Source: Aplysia californica
Taxonomy: Eukaryota > Mollusca > Gastropoda > Aplysiida > Aplysiidae
Reading direction: 5' to 3'
Length of the DNA: 64,000 nucleotides
Assembly (NCBI RefSeq): GCF_000002075.1
Contig: NW_004797534.1
Coordinates: forward strand, 394,908 to 458,907
The translations under genes were made by a program, and so were the position numbers. Positions 14,301 through 26,400 of the stretch are shown here, piece by piece. The notes under the pieces are model-generated. The model did not search any database. It was not told where the DNA came from and worked only from the letters and a program-made list of their open reading frames with translations. How positions within the stretch are numbered: position 1 is the first letter of the stretch; each line of letters opens with the position of its first letter.

Positions 14301-17300
14301 ATTAAGCAGTGAATGAGTCAAGATTGACTGATCGTGTTCTTGTGTCAGAGGTATTGTACAATTTTCTCAGTGACGCATGGTTTCCCTGTGTCAAAGCCAC
14401 AATGTGATTCTTTCAAATATGTTAAGTACTCAACCTTTTATTTTCACATTAAAATTATCATATTAGATTAAAAACTCTATTATTGTTGTGTATGTTTTAT
14501 TTTGTTGTTATTTATGTGTGCATTCAGAGAACCTTGCCAGGCGCCAGAGTCAGTGGGGGCGTGTCCAATTTCTCCTTCTCATTCCGTGGCATGGAAGCTG
14601 TGCGAGAGGCCATGCACAGTGTTTTTCTGTACCATGCCATCAAGGTATGTTTGTCAAATTCCACTGGCTGAACCTAACCCTGAAAAGCACAAATTTCCTT
14701 TACAGCTTATCAAAAGTTACCAATGATGATGAATATCTGTTTTAAATGCCACGGTATTTGAGGAGATGTACCCAGACATAAATTTTCCTACACTAATTTC
14801 CGGGCAAATAAAGTATTCTGCTGATTTTTTGTGGTTTGTTCATGAAACCAACAGTAACAGGAAATTTGGATAGAGTAAAAACATATGTGTAACTTCTGTG
14901 ACATACTCTTCATTGTCACCACTCTGCTGCTCACAAGAACTGTTGGAAAGAAACTAGTGGCGTCGGTGGCCTAGTGGTTAGGCTACCGGACTCGTAACCG
15001 TGAGGTTGCGGGTTCGGGGGTTCGAGCCGCGGGCCCGATGTTGTTTCCTTGGGAAAGACACTTTACCCGAAATTCCCCACTTCACCCATGTGGGAATGGA
15101 TACCCAGCTATAGACAGTGAAAGATCTTGTCAGTTTGTTAGTGTTTGAGCGCTTAACCAGCTGCTTGCACTGCCTGCTTCCCAGGAAGCTGAGAATGTTT
15201 CTGAGTGTTCTACGGTCTTCTGGGGTAATAATATAGTGTAAAGCGCATAGAGCTTGCTTTCGAGTGAGAACATGCGCTATACAAATGCTATTATTATTAT
15301 CATTAGAAATGAAAGACTTTTGAAACAAAGTTTTTTTAACGAATTCCTGAAATCGATTTTTTTTTCGTTGTTATTGAGTTACTCAATATATTTAGACAGT
15401 TATTTGTCTGTATATGTGCACACATGCTCCTTGGGGAGAGGGGGGGGGGGTATCTGTCTCTCGACCTGTTCACCCTTGAACACTTAATTAAGCATGCATG
15501 TTTTGAAAGAAAATGTGATGTTTGACCCACTTTGCTTGCTTCTCTCGTTGTTGAGTTGTTAAAAAGGTCAAACTTGATATTGGGAAAAGAAAGTTGACAT
15601 GAAAACTTGTCAGTTGCTAAATGTTTGTTCTTTTAATTTTATTTTCTAAGCGTACTACAGCTTCTGAGGTCTCTTCCAAGGTTTTATTTCTTTTGCCACA
15701 TATCAATACATTTCATTTCTCTTTTCATTTTTTCTTTTGTGTAGGCAAAAGCTCATCCTCAGGAATTGTGATTAATCTAAGTAAAAAAGAGATTTATCTA
15801 ATGTCCTGTCATCTTGCCTTTTTTGTGAGAGTGGTTGTAGGATGCCACTGTTATGTTCTACTTGGTTTCTTCCCCTCTATTGTTGCTGTCTATCAGTCTG
15901 GCATTGTTCTTGCACTAAATGACCATGATGGTTTTGATTTGTTTCTCTTTACTTGAACAAGTTGTCTGTGGGCATCCTCAGGCTGGTATGGACATGGGTA
16001 TCGTCAACGCAGGAGCCCTCCCTGTGTATGATGACATTGACAAGGAGCTGCTTCAGCTGTGTGAGAACTTGTTGTGGAACAAAGATCCCGACGGCACTGA
16101 GAAGTTGTTGGCGTACGCACAGGTTAGTTATTAGATGAAGAGCCTTGTGACGAAATGCTTTGTGAATAAAACCCAAAAATAAACACTAGATGAAGCTTAT
16201 TTTTTTATTCATAATCTGTATACTTTTTAAACAGAGCATACAACTCCCCCCCCCCCCAAAAAAAAAAAAAGAAAAAACATTACAGAAAGAGCAACAACAA
16301 AAACCAAAACAGTGAAGAACAACTGGCCTGGTTTTTTCTCTCTCAACTTTGTTAAACTTTTGCTCCTTCCAGACAAACACTCAATCTTTTTTTCCACCTT
16401 CATAATTCTGTTTAACTGTCAAGTGTGTAATGATCCTTCCTTTGAATAGCTGGCATAGCTGAGATTGTTGAAGCTAAGAAAGGTCGACGGATGATGAGTG
16501 CTGTTTCACAATATCTATTGTCTTACGTATTCATTTACAGAGTATGACTCAGGGTACCAAAACCAAAGCTGCGGAGGACGAATGGAGACAGCAAGGTGTG
16601 GAGAGTCGTATCTCTCACTCCATTATTAAGGTGAGTATTTGCCACTTCATTTTTCTTACATGTTCTTTGCAATAATTATAATTATCATCAATGCCATGTT
16701 CTTTGTAAAAGTGAATATATACAATAATGATTATCATCAATGCTTCTGTGGTCTAGTCCTGTTGTTTTTACTAACTTTTAAAAATAATGTAGGAGGTAAT
16801 TTTTTTTTTTCACTTTTTATATGTTTGAGATTATGTGAAGCCTGCACTTGCATGAACCAAATTTGTGTTGTACTTTATGATTTTACAGTTAGGATAGCAT
16901 TTTTCAGGCAATGTGCTCACAGATTATCTCCATGGAAAGATAATTTTCTTTCAGTTTTGCATGTTGGGTAGAAAAAAGGATTGCAAGATAAGTCTCTGGG
17001 CCCCAAAGTTTCACAAAATCTGAGGCCGTGGCATGAGACATTTACGGTACCCATATCTTTTACTGTCTTTACTTCCACAACCCATCTCCTGGCAGTGCAG
17101 TTGTTTGATTTTCTCCCCAGGGCATTGACAAATATGTCATTGAAGACACAGAGGAAGCAAGGCAGAAAAGCGATCTTTACCCAAGACCTTTGAATGTTAT
17201 TGAAGGCCCCCTCATGGCGGTATGTACACATTTCCTTTCCATTGTCAATCAATTTTTTTTGCTGGNNNNNNNNNNNNNNNNNNNNNNNNNNNNNNNNNNN

Positions 17301-17814
17301 NNNNNNNNNNNNNNNNNNNNNNNNNNNNNNNNNNNNNNNNNNNNNNNNNNNNNNNNNNNNNNNNNNNNNNNNNNNNNNNNNNNNNNNNNNNNNNNNNNNN
17401 NNNNNNNNNNNNNNNNNNNNNNNNNNNNNNNNNNNNNNNNNNNNNNNNNNNNNNNNNNNNNNNNNNNNNNNNNNNNNNNNNNNNNNNNNNNNNNNNNNNN
17501 NNNNNNNNNNNNNNNNNNNNNNNNNNNNNNNNNNNNNNNNNNNNNNNNNNNNNNNNNNNNNNNNNNNNNNNNNNNNNNNNNNNNNNNNNNNNNNNNNNNN
17601 NNNNNNNNNNNNNNNNNNNNNNNNNNNNNNNNNNNNNNNNNNNNNNNNNNNNNNNNNNNNNNNNNNNNNNNNNNNNNNNNNNNNNNNNNNNNNNNNNNNN
17701 NNNNNNNNNNNNNNNNNNNNNNNNNNNNNNNNNNNNNNNNNNNNNNNNNNNNNNNNNNNNNNNNNNNNNNNNNNNNNNNNNNNNNNNNNNNNNNNNNNNN
17801 NNNNNNNNNNNNNN

Positions 17815-17854
<40 letters not shown>

Positions 17855-20800
17855 CACTCACACACACACACACACACACACGCACGCATACACCATTCCT
17901 ATCAAACATTCAAACAAGAACTTACTTGTAATTTATTCCTGACTCTTCTGTCATATTTACTCTAAAGACATCTGCAGTAATTCAGTTCAAGGACCAAACA
18001 CAAGATTTGCTGATTCTTCTACACTCTCTTGAATATCTTTGCCTTTGTCGTTGTCCTACTCTGGTGTTTAAATCATTGTCAGTCATAATTTTACTTTATC
18101 TCTTGCTCTCTGACAAAGTATAATTTTTCAGTTGTTGGGGGGGGGCTGTTTTTCTTCAATAAATGATTGACATTCATACTTTTTTTTCAACTTTTATCCC
18201 TGATGCTCTGACACTATAGGAACCCAGCTACCAAGGCACAGTTGTACTGGCCACCGTCAAGGGAGACGTTCACGACATTGGCAAAAACATTGTGGGTGTG
18301 GTGTTGGGATGTAACAACTTTAAGTAAGTGAGACCGTGGAGTTAAGATGATTCGTCATTTATAGCTAGTGTCACATTAGTGACTACTGGTCCAGTTACTG
18401 ACATACCATTTACAGATCTTATGTATGTTGACCCGGTATGATAATATGGGCTAAACCATGGGTGAAAGTTCGCCGGCATATGCCAGCCCCGCCGTTTTTT
18501 TACCCTCAACAGACCTAGGTCTGCCGGTTTTTTAGACATGGGCCAGCAAGTAGGCCTGCATGTGTAAAAACCAGCGACTACGCAACATGATACATTACGA
18601 TGGTCTTTGGGGATAAATCACCTGTACTATTAACCCCTTGACCTGCCCTGAGGCTGACAGTATTCCAGAAGAAAAGAACAGCTGCCTTATTTTGAAGTGC
18701 ACAGTAAAAAGTTCTCGGATATTTGAAAACCAAATCCGTTAACGTTTTTAACACTCTGGACTTGAAGTCCATTGTTAGATCCAAAGCAAGGGGAAGGAAC
18801 CCACCTCCCGTGAATACAAGCCTTTAAAAAACACATTTTAAAAATACTAAACAAATTCCCAAAACAAAAGTTAAAACGAAAAATGAATGTAGTTTCAGAA
18901 AAATATTGCTTTATGTATGTGCAAACTGTCATTAATGGTAGAGTGCTGTGAATGGGGACAAAGTTCAGTAATTAAGTTACTAAAGTCTCAATGAAAGGAA
19001 AGGTAGATTCCCAGAAGGAGCTTCTTTTTCAGGGAACATTGTAAATATTTTGGTAACTTTTCACATATTTTCAAGAAATAAAGTTTTTTTCTCGCTCAAA
19101 CACTTTATTCTTAAACCATTCCTTGATGTATGAATCTTCATTGATTTCTTCAGGGTTATTGATCTTGGTGTGATGACTTCTTGCGAAAAGATCATTGAGT
19201 CAGCCATCAAGGAGAAAGCAGGTATGTGTGCTTAAGAGATGAAGTGAACCTCAGCAATATACCCTGGTTCTGAAAAAAAAACATATTTTTCAATATACTT
19301 GCTGGTCAGTGACAAATCTATGTTCTTTACACATGAAAATATAAATTATATTGTCTTTGAAAGGATTTTACATTTGTTTGTCTCGTCTTGTTCCGCCCCC
19401 AGATTTCATTGGTATGTCTGGTTTGATCACTCCTTCCTTGGATGAGATGATCTACAATGTCAAAGAAATGAACCGTATTGGCATGAAACTTCCCGTCTTG
19501 ATTGGAGGAGCCACAACATCAAAGTAAGTTTTGCTGAGGGCTATGATATTTGAGATTTTTTTTTTTTTGAGGTCATGTTTTCATTTCTCTTATGTAGGGG
19601 ATATTTTATTTGTATGTGTAATTCAGTGTTTTTAGTAAGCTTTGTTTGGTCTTGGTGAGGTGACACTTTTTAAAATGTAAAAAAAAAAACCCTAAATGAA
19701 GGGCTCATGATGCCCATTTCAGATACATATAATTTTGGTATTGATATTGTTAAAAGTATTAAAAGTATTGAACACTGCTATGGTTGAAAATGTTGAGGTA
19801 AAGGAATAAATAATGATGTGATACAGTAGACAGCTCAGTGAGTCTGAAACTGAAGTTTTCAATTTCTCTAAATATCAAAATGTGACATCACAAATTTTTT
19901 TTATTTTGTATAAAAGATGATCAACTTAAGATCTTTTGTAGTAACACATTTTTTCATCATTTCCTCAGGCAGCACACAGCTGTGAAGATTGCCCCTCGGC
20001 ATTCTGCTCCAGTGGTTCATGTCTTGGATGCTTCAAAATCAGTCGTAGTGGTTAGTATTGCTAGTTTGTTTTGATGAAAGGAAAATTTCTTGTGTGTCCC
20101 ATTCTTTGCTGGATGGTGTGGCCTAAAAGTCAGCAAGTTGAGTTGTTTTGGGTTTTTTAAAGACAAGCAGATGTGTGGGTGGGTGAGTTAGAAATCTTTA
20201 AGTTTATACTTATACTGTTCTAACAATGAAAAGCCAAGTGGAGAGCATAAAGAACAAGGCGAAAAGAAGACTCCAACTTTTAAAGAAACTCGCGAGCAGT
20301 TCATGGGGATCAGACAAACAAACTCTGAGAGCTCTATACCTTGGTTATGTCCGATCTTCCCTGGAATACAGCAATAGCCTACTCACTATGTGTAGTGCAA
20401 CTACTTGCAATACCCTTGACAAGGTCCAAAATAATGCCTTTCGTTTCATAAATGGTGGCATGAGATCTACACCTACTGCCGCATATGAAATTCTATCAAA
20501 TGTTGAACCCCTGGGAATACGCAGAGATAAAGCAGTTTTGGAGCTTCATGAAAGAACCAAAAGAATGTGCCCCAACCACCCAAACAGGAAATTAGTAGAA
20601 ACATGGAAACCAAAGAAACGACTTCAACAAAAATCAGTCATGCATCGTATCACAGAACTAATGGAGAGCCACCATCTACCACAAAACAGAAGAGAAACCA
20701 AAAGAGTCAACCAAAACATCCCTCCCCACATTTCTATGGAAAAACCAATCATTAAAACTTCTCTCAGAGACAATAGCACAAAATCTTCAGACCCAGTGAA

Positions 20801-23380
20801 GTTGATGCTTGCATCACATCAAACAATCGACAGCTATTCAGATGACTGGATACACGTCTATACAGACGGCTCAGCATTCAAAGGCACAACCAAAGCCGGA
20901 TATGGAATACTAATACAATACCCAGATGGAAGTTCCAATGAGATCTCTGCAGCCTGTGGAGAGACATGCAACAACTACGACGCAGAAATGATAGCAATTG
21001 AAACAGCACTATACCATCTCCGCACAGTTTTTGACACTCATCCAAACAAAACACAGAGTATAGTGATCTTCACTGACTCACCTCAGTCTTGTAAGTTATA
21101 GAAAATGATCACCGTCTAAACGAAGACTTCACACACATACTGTTTGGCTCCCATCATCTGATAACATTCTGTGGCGTCAACCTGGTGATGCAGTGGATTC
21201 CCGGACACGCAAACATACCTGGAAATGACAGAGCAGACACACTCGCCAAAAGGGGATCTAGACAGGAACAACCCAACATTCCAACTTCATACAACACTGC
21301 AAAACAAATCATTAAAAGCAACAGCAAACAAGATTGGATGAGCAGATGGGCCTTGGGAAAGACAGACAGAGCAGTTTTCAAACATATGACTACAACAAAA
21401 CGAAATGACAATATCAACCACCTACAGAGAAAGAAACAGACCACGATCTTCCGCCTACGAACAGAACATATACAGCTCAACTTTCACTTGAACAGAATAA
21501 AACCAGAACTTCCCCCAATGTGTGCTTTGTGTGACTATGCATATGAGACAGTGGAACATCACCCTTTCGACTGTACAGCCCTAAATGACATCAGAGCTAC
21601 CCTTCTCCCTCCGAGACCTAACTTCGACAACACACTCTACGGAACATTACAGCAACTGCAGCAAACCTGCGCCTATCACTACATGGCATTGGACAGAAGG
21701 GCAAGAGCCCAGATGTTGCTGGATCGATAATAACAACAACATACATATACTGTTATGCTAACTTTCATAATGTTATTTCAACTGGTTGTTCTCAATCTTG
21801 CCTTTTCATGACCCATCAGGTTAACCCATCTTCTGGTGCTGTACACAGTACTGACAGTTTCTCTCCACATATAGCTTGAATTTGAGAGAGATTATTATTT
21901 TTAATTGTGATAGAATTTTTACAGTTTAGTCATGTCAAAAGTAATTGATTCTGATATGCTGTGTTCTTATAAAACCCACTGTGTTGTTCTGTGTTCTTAT
22001 AAAACCCATTGTGTTGTTCTGTGTTCTTATAAAACCCATTGTGTTATTCTGTGTTCTTATAAAACCCATTGTGTTGTTCTGTGTTCTTATAAAATTCCGT
22101 GTTCTTGTGAAAACCCGTTGTGTTGTTCTGTGTTTCAGCTTTCAGCCCTCTTGGATGAAAATACAAAAGATGAGTTCCTAGATGAGACTGCGGAGGAATA
22201 TGAAGAAATCAGAGAGGAGCACTATGACTCCCTCAAGGTTGGTTGGCTTTTTTTTTTCTTTGTTACTGAAATGTCAGTGAGACCAACTATATCTTTTAAT
22301 GAGTTCAGGTTTTGTATTTTCTTTGCTTCTCTTTTTTTTCAAATTTCTTAGATATCTGTACCTACATCTTACTTTAGTTTACAGTGGTTACATGTATTAT
22401 TTTGGAAGAAAATGAAGTTAGAAATCGTTTTGTGTATTGAGTTGTTTTTTCCTTTTTCAGGACAGGAAATACCTGCCTTTGGAGAAGGCCAGAGAAAAGA
22501 AGTTGGTCATTGACTGGACCTCTACTCCAGCACCAGGTAAACACTTTGTACCTTGCTCTGGACCCAAAAAAAAAGTAAGAGTGTTCTTACACCGAAGTAA
22601 GCTTCAAAAACATGGTTATGTTTGGAGATGGACAGACCAAATGTGTGATGTGGTGAAAAACATGCATTTACCACACGAGGGATAGAGGGAAAAACATGCC
22701 CTTACCACACGAGGGATCGAGGGAAAAACATGCCCTTACCACACGAGGGATAGAGGGAAAAACATGCCCTTACCACACGAGGGATAGAGGGAAAAACATG
22801 CCTTTACCACATGTGGGATAAAGTGAAACACATGCATTTACCACTTGTGGGATGGAATGAAAAACACACATTTACCACACGAGGGATGGAGTAAAAAATA
22901 CACCTTTACCACACGAGGGATGGAGTAAAAAATACACATTTACCACACGAGGGGTGGAGTGAAAAACATCCATTTAATTTTAAAAGTGTGCCAATACTTC
23001 ACTAGATTTGTTTTTAACTCTCAAGTCTTACGTCCTATATTATGTATCATTTTCAGTGAAACCAACATTCATTGGTGTGAAAAAATTTGAAGACTTTGAT
23101 CTGAATATCCTGATACCCTACATTGACTGGAAGCCATTTTTCAATGTCTGGCAGCTGAGAGGGAAGTATCCAAACCGTGGATACCCCAAGATCTTCAATG
23201 ACAAGGAAGTTGGTGAGTGGAGAATATTCGGATGATACTCGGAGAAACTCTTACGTTACCAAGGCTTTTATATTTTTTCAAAACCAACACAAAGATAGAT
23301 AAGATAACAATTTATTGATTTCCACAAAGAGAAATTTTCTGCATGGTAGATGCATACACCCGCATACACTCGCCAATATA

Positions 23381-23429
<49 letters not shown>

Positions 23430-26400
23430 TCTCTCTTCCTCTCTTTCTCTCTCTCTCTTCCTCTCTTTCTCTCTCTGATACACACACTTACATACACAGG
23501 AATAGTCATTGAATGGACCTACAAAATAATGTTTTTCTCATACATCGGAAAATCACTGAGTAGCTTGTATTAATGACGGTGATGATTATTAAGTGCAGAT
23601 ATTCTGTGGTATAATATTTAATGGTTTATCACAGACACGCATGCATGCACACACACACACACATACACACAAACACACACACACACACCTCTGGTGATGA
23701 CAGGGGTTGCTAAATTTGTCACTTTGTTTCTGATAGTCTAAAAGTGTTAAAGACTCAGGCTGGAAAATGTCACTGATCTTGGGTTGCTTTAACACTATCC
23801 ACCCATGGCGAAAAGGGACGACTTCTTACCGTCACCGATCGGCGTCCTGTAGGGGCAAGGTGTTAAGAGTTTCCAAAGCATTCTACTTTTTTCCTTTCAA
23901 AGATTGAGGGGAGGGGGGAGAGGGGTGTTGAGCGAAGGGAGAGATGAAGTTGACGTCTGTTAGACAGTGTAGACTTTTTTTAACAACTGCGCCACAGGAT
24001 CATCAAAACTTCCCTGTGCTGCTGCTTTTTTTGTTTGTTTTTTTTGGGGGGGGGGGTTGTTTGATTGTTGCTGTTTTTTTCCTGTTTCGAAAAAAGATGA
24101 TAAGTGCCGCTCTTCAAAACCATTCATTCTTCATTATTCCAGGATCGGAGGCAAAAAAAGTGTTCGATGATGCCCAGAAGATGATTGAGAAGACCATCAA
24201 AGAAAAGAAATTACGAGCATCTGGCACAATAGCTTTCTACCCGGCCAACAGTGTGGAAGACGACATTGAAGTCTACAATGAGAATGGAGAAACGATTGCA
24301 ACATTGTTTGGCCTTAGACAGCAGGTGTGATAGTGAGATATTATATGGTACAACATCTATTAGGGCTTACTGGTTAATGAGCACAGGTTTCCAAAGACTG
24401 TTGAATAGTGTCAAATGATTACATCATTTCTGTGAGTACTCAGTACAGTGTGATTTTTAAGCAAGACTTGTTAATCTGGGTGTGTATGTGTGGGTGTATG
24501 TGTGTACGTGGTGAGACACCAAACCAATGTGTCAGGATCTGGACAATAAAGATGTGTCTTATCTATTGTCTATCTTGATCCTAGCTCAAAAAGGGCTTTT
24601 CACTGTGGCGCATGGTAATCTGTCTTGATTTGTTGGGTGTATTATTATGTTTTTTCAAGTATCATATGTGCTGTGGGACAAATCACGTTGAGTATATTTT
24701 AAATGTATGATAGGAGAGAGATTTAAGAAAGTGTGTGTAAAAATGCACTGCTCCCTGCGTAAGACCAGGTCATCAGGAGATAAGACTAGATTCTTTACTT
24801 GGACTGTTGTTTTCAGGCAGGTTTCAAACGGCACCACTCAGCTCCTTCTGATAAGCCTCCTGATTACTTACCTTGTTTATATTTAGTTGAAATGTAATCC
24901 TGCTTAATCCAAAGCATGTGAAATGTAACTGATTCTTTTTTCTGGTTTTTAGGCTCTGAAAGACGCAGCTGACAACTCTGCTTACTTGTGTCAGTCGGAC
25001 TTCCTCGCCTCCAAGGAAAGTGGCGTCACAGACTACATAGGAATCTTTGCCTGCACCGCTGGTCTGGGCACAGAGGCATTTTGCAAAGAGTAAGTTTTAT
25101 TGTGGGAAATCATTACAGCTGGCTTATTCTTTTTTGTTGTTGCTAATTTTGTTTCTGTGTGGGTTGGGTTGGGTTTTTGGGGGGTTTTTTGTTGGGTTGT
25201 TTTTGTTGTTGTTTTTTTCTTGGGTGGGGGCATTTCCTTTTTTTTATGTACCCACATAATATTAGCTCTCTGACAGCCAGGGGTTGAAATCCCAATTTAA
25301 CCCCGGCTACCAGCATTTTAAGGATGTTTTAGAATATTCATTGTCAGATAACAATTCAAAGTACTCACTTTTTAGATGACACAGCTTTTCAATAGGTGTA
25401 CAACTTTTGTTTGTATGGTTATTTGAAATATGGACAAAAGTAAACTCGCAATGACTTGTGATACTGGTTGAGGAAGTGCATGAGGCAGCGTAAAAGATGA
25501 GTGTTTGTACCCTTTTTAACAGAATAATTGAGTTTAAAGTATTTTAAGTCATTTTTGCAACTATCTGGTATGCCTTATTCAATTTAGAACCCATAGACAA
25601 GAACAGTTTTTCATTTAGAGACTGGACGATGTCAAAGTTTAACTTAAAATCTTTAAACACCATGCCAGATCTAAAAAGTAACCATTGTAACTCACCTCAC
25701 CCAAAAACCATCAAAGGCTTCACCAATTGATCAAGAGACACAATTACTGAATTAAAGCAACTGAGAATGTTCGCTAGTCGGTAAATAGTGTAAATACAAA
25801 GAAACCGAAACTGACAGGGTGCTGTTTCGGCATAAATTTTACTTTTTCTTTCTGTACATTTCCATAACATCAGTTCCTCTGACATTCTTACCTCATCAGG
25901 TACGAGGACCAGTTTGATGACTACAACAGCATAATGGTCAAGGCCATCGCTGACCGCTTGGCTGAGGCCTTTGCGGAATACCTGCACGAGAGGGTGAGAC
26001 GAGAGTACTGGGGCTACTCCAATGAAGAGAAACTTGATGCAGAGGACTTGCATAAAATCAAATACCAGGTAACTCACTTGTAGGGCTGACGCAAAATAAG
26101 ATTCAGTGAAATTCAGATACTACAAAGTCTGATTCAAAGAAAGCCCAGTTTCAGCGAAAACCTGTGTACGACAAAAAGGGAAGGATTCCTTCTTGTTTTT
26201 CGGGGGGGGGGTTTAATCAACAGAATCTTGTACATAATAACATGTAAATAAGCAAACTCAGATTCACTGAAGTTGCTTGTAGGGCAATCAGCCCTCTTTG
26301 ATATAGTTTTAGGCATTTTCCCCCTGCAATGAATCTTATCCCTCTAGCCTAGGTTATTTCAAGTCGATCATTCTGCCCTGTGGATCATTACACTTTACAG

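Noticed and set aside
14958-15035. Functional tRNA gene
   Set aside because: A and B boxes are present, but the acceptor and anticodon stems do not pair well and the sequence continues into a SINE body and tail found at three other sites.
16917-17909. Long open frames spanning the first N gap
   Set aside because: They are open only because N bases contain no stops, and the rest is (CA)n translation and antisense MTR.
22641-22976. CRISPR-like array
   Set aside because: The units are contiguous 34-bp repeats without unique spacers, in a eukaryotic intron.
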